Positions 59,807-64,000 of a stretch of 64,000 nucleotides of DNA are shown piece by piece (position 1 is the stretch's first letter; every line of letters begins with the position of its first letter). The position numbers and the translations under genes were made by a program. Origin of the DNA: JAMOAD01 sp023621955 (GTDB lineage Bacteria > Acidobacteriota > Aminicenantia > JAMOAD01); contig DAONEM010000004.1 of assembly GCA_035403085.1 (NCBI GenBank), positions 1 through 64,000 on the forward strand, written 5' to 3'. The notes under the pieces are model-generated. The model had not been told where the DNA came from, ran no database searches, and saw only the letters and a program-made list of their open reading frames with translations.

Positions 59807-59926
59807 GGTTCGTTTCTCCCTAAGAGACAATGTAGCACAAACTCTCGGAGATTGGCAAGGAGGCGCCGGCCCTTCTTGATAGGAAAGAGAGTAAAGCCGG
59901 GAGAAACACGGAGAACCCTCTTGAGG

Positions 59927-61015
59927 TCACTTTCTCCGGGATGTGAGGGGGGAGAGCTCGTCGTAGAGTCTGAGCAGAGGCCTGTTCGTCTGGGTGTAGT
60001 GGTAGAGTTCGGCCCTCTCTCTCGCTTGACGGCCTAAAGAGAGCCTCTCCTGGGGGTTGTCGACGAGGTTCTCCAGGGCTTGGGCGAGCGGCAGCGGCTC
60101 TCCCGGGGGGACAAGAACGCCTGCCCCTTCCAGAATCTCAGGGATTCCTCCCGTTCTGGAGGCGATCGAGGGGATTGCATGGGCCAAGGCGTCCAGGAGG
60201 GAGGTACCGAGACCCTCCAGGAGGGAGGGTTGAAGGTAGATATCCAGAGAGGAGAGATACCTGTGGGGCTTCGGGAGGAAACCCATGAGGCGGAACCTCT
60301 CCGGAGAATCCAGAGTGGAAATGGCTTCGCTCAGCTTCTCCCTTAAAGGACCCTCTCCGGCGATGGAGAAGAAAAGTTCCTTGTGATGCTTCATCAGGAG
60401 GGAGGCCGCCTGGACCATGACGATATGGCCCTTGTGGTCGACGAGGCTGCCGACGGCACCGACGTGGATCGCTCCGCTGGGGATTTCCAACTCTCTGCGG
60501 GCCTCTTCAGGGGAAGGGAAGGGGAGGCCTTCGTCGGGGTCGATCCCCGAAGGGATCAGGACCAGCTTGCTCCTTTTCAGGCCCCCTTTGAGGAGTTCCC
60601 TCTCCACGGCCTGGGAGATGGCCACCACTCTCGAGAGAGAGCCGTACTTCAACCTGGCCGATAGGGGGGAGACAGGGAAATCGACACGTCTCGTGGCAAC
60701 GGTGGGGAGAGGGGAACCTCCGGTGGCCAGGAGAACGGGGGTGACGCTTCGGGAGTCGTGAACGTGAACGATATGGGGGGAACAACTTCGGAGGATCCTC
60801 TTCAGGAGAAGAACCGAGGGGAGGCTGAACTCCCTGCGCAGTCTCCACTGGAAGAGGGAGAACCCCTCTTCCCTTGCCTTCAGGGCCAAGGGAGAATCTT
60901 CGTAGGCGAGGAGAACCGTCTCCAGCCCCGCTTCTCTCTGGGCCCTCAGATGGAAGAGAACCTGCCGTTGCCCCCCTCTCCACTCACGGCCCGAATCAAC
61001 GTGAAGAATCTTCAC
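59927..61015 (-). CDS. GT4-family glycosyltransferase
   Basis: 362 residues, GT-B fold: ILHVDSGREWRGGQRQVLFHL at the N-terminus, LVLIPSGIDPDEGLPF, VGAVGSLVDHKGHIVMVQAASLL and DIYLQPSLLEGLGTSLLDALAHAIPSIASRTGGIPEIL with the E-x7-D/E region of GT4. Overlaps the next gene by 20 bases. Likely acts in lipopolysaccharide or glycolipid assembly, given the WaaE-like neighbour. Confidence 0.92.
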   Translation of the reverse strand: MKILHVDSGREWRGGQRQVLFHLRAQREAGLETVLLAYEDSPLALKAREEGFSLFQWRLRREFSLPSVLLLKRILRSCSPHIVHVHDSRSVTPVLLATGGSPLPTVATRRVDFPVSPLSARLKYGSLSRVVAISQAVERELLKGGLKRSKLVLIPSGIDPDEGLPFPSPEEARRELEIPSGAIHVGAVGSLVDHKGHIVMVQAASLLMKHHKELFFSIAGEGPLREKLSEAISTLDSPERFRLMGFLPKPHRYLSSLDIYLQPSLLEGLGTSLLDALAHAIPSIASRTGGIPEILEGAGVLVPPGEPLPLAQALENLVDNPQERLSLGRQARERAELYHYTQTNRPLLRLYDELSPLTSRRK

Positions 61016-61778
61016 CGTTCTCCAACTCCCAGAGGCGGACCTCGCGGATAAAGACGTAGTAAGAGGAGAGCGCGGCGATCAGAAGGCCTCTGAAACCGTC
61101 CAGAAAGCCTCTCTTCCAGAGGTAGTGGCGAAGGAAGCGTGTGGGCGGGTGGAGGAGAAGCCTGCGAAGGCTGAAGGATTTCCCTTCATCCCTCAGCCTG
61201 AGAGCTCCGAGGCCGCTGTAGAGGTTGATCTTGGCCAGATGGGCGGCGAGGTCTTGGTAGGGGTAGTGAAGAAGGTCGCCCCGAAGGGTTTCGGAGAGCT
61301 TTCCCCGAAAGGAGAAGCCCTCGTGAACGTGTTTCCCCGTGAAGGTCCCCGTGCCCTTCCGGAAGAGCCGGACCTTTCTGTCGGGGTACCACCCTGAGTG
61401 GCGGATAGGACGTCCCCAATAGTGGGCCAGCCTGTTGATGCGGAAACCGTCCACTCCCTCCGGTCCGCCCTCTTGGGGGAAGGCTCTCTTGATCCCCTCG
61501 ATCTCCTGTGAGAGGGTGGGGGAGAGGCGTTCATCGGCGTCGAGGACGAAGACCCAGGAGTGAAGAGCCTCCTGAAGGGCGTAATTCTTCTGGGTCGTGT
61601 AGTCGGTCCAGGGGTGTTCAAGAACTCTGGCCTTACCGTTTCGGGCGAGCTCTACCGTCTTGTCCGTGGAGCCGCTGTCAACGATCAAGATCTCATCGGC
61701 CACCGGGGCGAGGTTGGCGAGAAGCTCCGGAACGTTCTTCTCTTCGTTTCGGGTAATGACGCAGAAGGAGATTCTCAC
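60996..61778 (-). CDS. WaaE/KdtX-like GT2 LPS-core glycosyltransferase
   Basis: 260 residues. GT-A core: ISFCVITRNEEKNVPELLANLAPVADEILIVDSGSTDKTVELA, EHPWTDYTTQKNYALQEALHSWVFVLDADERLS (DxD), then HYWGRPIRHSGWYPDRKVRLFRKG and HVHEGF, the hallmarks of the WaaE/KdtX group that adds a beta-1,4-glucose to the LPS inner-core heptose. The C-terminal part holds a hydrophobic helix (GLLIAALSSYYVFI). 9 bases downstream of tolB. Confidence 0.9.
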   Translation of the reverse strand: MRISFCVITRNEEKNVPELLANLAPVADEILIVDSGSTDKTVELARNGKARVLEHPWTDYTTQKNYALQEALHSWVFVLDADERLSPTLSQEIEGIKRAFPQEGGPEGVDGFRINRLAHYWGRPIRHSGWYPDRKVRLFRKGTGTFTGKHVHEGFSFRGKLSETLRGDLLHYPYQDLAAHLAKINLYSGLGALRLRDEGKSFSLRRLLLHPPTRFLRHYLWKRGFLDGFRGLLIAALSSYYVFIREVRLWELENGEDSSR

Positions 61779-61787
61779 TCCCTCTCC

Positions 61788-63071
61788 CTACTTCGACCAG
61801 TAAGGGGTCGTGTTTGTTCCCGATTGAGTCAGTTTCTTGAGGCGCCTGCCGTTGTAATCCATGATGTAGAGTTGAGCGGTGCCTTGGATGGTTGAGGAAA
61901 AAACGATATGGCGGCCGTCGGGGCTCCAGGAGGGGTTCTCGTTCCTCCCCCCCTCCGTCAACTTGCGGACGGTTTGGTCCCTGAGGTTGTAGAGGTAGAT
62001 GTTGAACTGGTTCTCGATCCGGGAGACGAACATCAGGCTCTCCCCGTCGGGGCTCCAGGCGGGAGAGTCGTTGTAGTGACCCTCGAAGGAGATCTTCCGG
62101 ATGTTGCTTCCATCCCTGTTCATGACGTAGAGCTGGGGCGAACCCCCTCTGTCGGAGATGAAGGCGATCTCCTGGCGGTTGGGTGAGAAGTCCGGAGAGG
62201 AATCGATGGAACCGTGAAAGGTGATCTGTTTGGACCCGTCGCCGCTGCCGTCGGCGGTGTAGATCTCGGCGTTGCCGCTACGGGAAGAGGTGTAGGTCAA
62301 CTCTGAGCCGTCATGGCTCCACTTGGCTCCGTAGTTTGTCCCTCCCCGGGCCAAGAGCTTCGTCCTTCCCGTCGTGAGGTCCTGGATGTAGAGGTCCGGG
62401 CGGCCGGAGCGGTAAGAGGTATAGGAGATTCGGTTCTTGTCGGGAGAGATGGCGGGGATCATCTCGATGTAGGTGTTGTCTGTGAGACGAACCTGGTTGT
62501 ACCCGTCGTAGTCCATCATGTAGACCTCTTTGTTCCCGTCCCTGTTGGAGATGAAGGAGATCTTAGAGGTGAAGATGGGCTTCTCGCCGAAGGCGGTCAT
62601 CATGGCGTCCGCCGCCTTGTGGGAGATCGTTCGGGCGATGGAGGAACGCCCCGAGTATTTCTTGCCGAAGATCATCTTCTCGGTTTTTACGTCGTAGACG
62701 CCCATCTCGTAGACGATTTCGCCGGCGGTTCCCTCCTTCACCTGGGTCGTCACGAGAACCTTCGCCCCGATGGACTCCCAGTCCTTGTAGAAGATCTGGT
62801 TGGGGTCGAGAGGGCGGATAAAACTGTAAAACCCGTCGGGAACCTCGCTGAAGACGAGGGAGAACGCAAGGTCCTCCTTCAGGACGGCGAAGATGTAGTT
62901 TCCCATTTTGACCACCTCAGGGTTCGATGATGTGAAGATCGGCTTTGGTAGCGCGACGCTGATCATGGGGACCCCTTTTTGAACCGTGATTCCCACCTCT
63001 TTCTGCGCGCGTAGGGGAAGAGTCGCAAGGAGAAGGAAGAGGGAGATGAGGAGTAGGGGAAACTTTTTCAT
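61788..63071 (-). CDS. tolB: Tol-Pal system protein TolB
   Basis: 427 residues. Signal peptide KKFPLLLISLFLLLATLPLRA; N-terminal alpha/beta domain (about 25-165); six-bladed beta-propeller with repeated PDKNRISYTS, SHDGSELTYTSSRSGNAEIY, NRQEIAFISDRGGSPQLYVM, PDGESLMFVSRIENQFNIYL and PDGRHIVFSSTIQGTAQLYIM motifs. Helps outer-membrane constriction and Pal contact. 12 bases downstream of a TolA-like gene, in the normal tolA-tolB order. Confidence 0.95.
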   Translation of the reverse strand: MKKFPLLLISLFLLLATLPLRAQKEVGITVQKGVPMISVALPKPIFTSSNPEVVKMGNYIFAVLKEDLAFSLVFSEVPDGFYSFIRPLDPNQIFYKDWESIGAKVLVTTQVKEGTAGEIVYEMGVYDVKTEKMIFGKKYSGRSSIARTISHKAADAMMTAFGEKPIFTSKISFISNRDGNKEVYMMDYDGYNQVRLTDNTYIEMIPAISPDKNRISYTSYRSGRPDLYIQDLTTGRTKLLARGGTNYGAKWSHDGSELTYTSSRSGNAEIYTADGSGDGSKQITFHGSIDSSPDFSPNRQEIAFISDRGGSPQLYVMNRDGSNIRKISFEGHYNDSPAWSPDGESLMFVSRIENQFNIYLYNLRDQTVRKLTEGGRNENPSWSPDGRHIVFSSTIQGTAQLYIMDYNGRRLKKLTQSGTNTTPYWSK

Positions 63072-63083
63072 GGTGACCTCGCT

Positions 63084-64000
63084 TTAAGGTTTCTCCTCCC
63101 CTCCGTAGATGAACTGGGTGAACACGGAGAGGTAGGGGTCGGGAAAAGATGTGGGAAGGGGAGGAAAGGGGCTGGAATAGCGGACGGCGCGTTGGGCGGA
63201 GATGTCGATGCTCTCGGTTCCGGAGCTTTTCTCGATCTCCAGGTCTCGAACCATGCCGTTGCGTTGAATCTTGAAACGAACCACGACGACCGCCTGACCG
63301 TTCTTTCTGTCACCTCCGCCGGTGAGCCAGTTGGCGGTGAGCCTGCCCCGGATGATCTCGATGTAGTAGGCGTAGGGGAAGTTACCCAGCAGGGGCGGAC
63401 CGTCGCCGACTCCGTTCCCCGTGCCTGTTCCCATGCCGCTTCCTCTTCCCCCTCCACTGCCTCCACCGATTCCGAAGCCCACACCCGCAGAGGGGTTCCC
63501 TCCGGGGAGGTTCGCTTCGCCTTGGATATACTTATCGTAGACCTCCTCCAAGGCGCTCTTCGTTACGGTCGGTCTCTTCTGTTTCTCCGCCGGCCTTCGG
63601 ATCGTTTCCTGCTTTGCCGGCTCCACGGGCTTGTTCCTCTCCTTGGGGGCCTTGGCAACAGGCTTGGAGTAGGTCATCTCAGGTTTTGTGGTCGGTTGGT
63701 CCTGTCGGGTTCTGGGCGCGGCCAAGTCCCGCATGGAACGGCTCTGTGGAGGCGGGGGAACAACTTTTCCGGGCGAGGCTTTCCCCGCGGGCTTGGGGGA
63801 GACGGGGGTCGGTGAGAGGGAGCGTCCGGATCCTCCCCCTCCTCCGGAGAAGTTCATCAGATCAACGTAATAAGTTGTCGACTTCTTGGAAAAATGCCCC
63901 TGAAAGGGTTTTCCGATGATGACTCCGAAGACGAGGGTGTGGAGGAAGAGGGAAAAGCCGATCCCGACCTTGAAAAGCTGTTCTTGATGCCTTTCGGTCA
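63084..64000 (-). CDS. TolA/TonB-like energy-transducing protein, 5' end cut
   Basis: Partial. The frame remains open to the window edge, adding about 47 residues before Met63857: TERHQEQLFKVGIGFSLFLHT-LVFGVIIG, a single membrane helix. Bases at the edge read TG, so an ATG may begin one base outside. Then a Pro/Lys-rich stretch, a Gly-rich linker (GFGIGGGSGGGRGSGMGTGTGNGVGDG) and a TonB C-terminal domain (YYIEIIRGRLTANWLTGG.. VVVRFKIQRNGMVRDLEIEKSSGTESIDISAQRAVRYSSPFPPLP). Position before tolB argues for a TolA role. ExbB/ExbD-like partners may lie beyond the edge. Confidence 0.85.
   Translation of the reverse strand, partial: TERHQEQLFKVGIGFSLFLHTLVFGVIIGKPFQGHFSKKSTTYYVDLMNFSGGGGGSGRSLSPTPVSPKPAGKASPGKVVPPPPQSRSMRDLAAPRTRQDQPTTKPEMTYSKPVAKAPKERNKPVEPAKQETIRRPAEKQKRPTVTKSALEEVYDKYIQGEANLPGGNPSAGVGFGIGGGSGGGRGSGMGTGTGNGVGDGPPLLGNFPYAYYIEIIRGRLTANWLTGGGDRKNGQAVVVVRFKIQRNGMVRDLEIEKSSGTESIDISAQRAVRYSSPFPPLPTSFPDPYLSVFTQFIYGGEEKP

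Noticed and set aside
1..64000. Selenoprotein genes with in-frame TGA, prompted by the SelB-like tail
   Set aside because: No gene here is interrupted by a TGA with conserved homologous sequence after it, so there is no local evidence for selenocysteine use.

Overview
This 64-kb window comes from a G+C-rich Gram-negative (diderm) bacterium. A TolB gene, the start-side-truncated gene of a TolA/TonB-like protein, a TolC-type outer-membrane channel, an outer-membrane beta-barrel and an LPS-core-type glycosyltransferase all point to two membranes. Coding strands are purine-rich, AGG is a common Arg codon and proteins are rich in Glu/Lys/Arg, which hints at a thermophilic or anaerobic lineage. Butyrate kinase and many exported metallopeptidases (M3B, a DUF5700-like protein, M64, M49, M23) suggest a peptide-fermenting anaerobe. 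My best guess at lineage is Acidobacteriota/Aminicenantia-like, at low confidence because no marker here is decisive. Two 100-N runs (8451-8550, 22115-22214) are scaffold joins; each is flanked by an identical 55-bp sequence, so the contigs almost certainly overlap.

Layout. 0-4 kb: outer-membrane barrel, exported PepF-like oligopeptidase and a degenerate zinc-peptidase homologue (minus). 4.4-8.3 kb: butyrate kinase, then the most unusual gene of the window, a glucose-6-phosphate isomerase fused to the RNA-binding winged-helix tail of selenocysteine elongation factor SelB. 8.8-13.8 kb: ddl-ruvX-mltG-acyltransferase-cysS operon (minus). 13.8-17 kb: ribH-nusB-transglutaminase and radC-pilZ (minus). 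17-21.8 kb: an orphan cas6 with a strong promoter, a ribbon-helix-helix protein, a CBS/DRTGG-regulated family II pyrophosphatase and a membrane Ser/Thr kinase with a duplicated outer domain. 22.2-24.7 kb: thioesterase-deoB-punA nucleoside salvage. 24.8-31 kb: RlmI-like methyltransferase, M64 peptidase, FmdB zinc ribbon, OPA-family transporter, P-loop protein, DinB polymerase.

31-40 kb is an envelope polysaccharide block: a GT-C-like membrane protein, an M49-type lipoprotein, a processive GT2 synthase and a 1283-residue deacetylase/TIM-barrel protein that together resemble a re-engineered PgaB-PgaC pair. 40-47 kb is a TetR-controlled export operon laid out like E. coli cecR-ybhGFSR, with a TolC gene added and YbhF split in two. 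47-49 kb is cheD-HDOD-cheY-cheX without receptors or flagellar genes. 49-54.5 kb holds a sodium-symporter-family transporter, a glycosyltransferase and a MacA adaptor with its ATPase but no permease. 54.5-60 kb has an M23 protein, a D-serine-dehydratase-like PLP enzyme and an HcnA/HcnB-like redox pair around an AT-rich island. 60-64 kb has two glycosyltransferases, tolB and the truncated TolA/TonB-like gene.

Several plus-strand genes (pgi fusion, ppaC, M23 gene) have a good -10 box only 6-8 bases before the start codon and no Shine-Dalgarno, so they are probably read from leaderless transcripts. No rRNA, tRNA, IS element or CRISPR array was seen.
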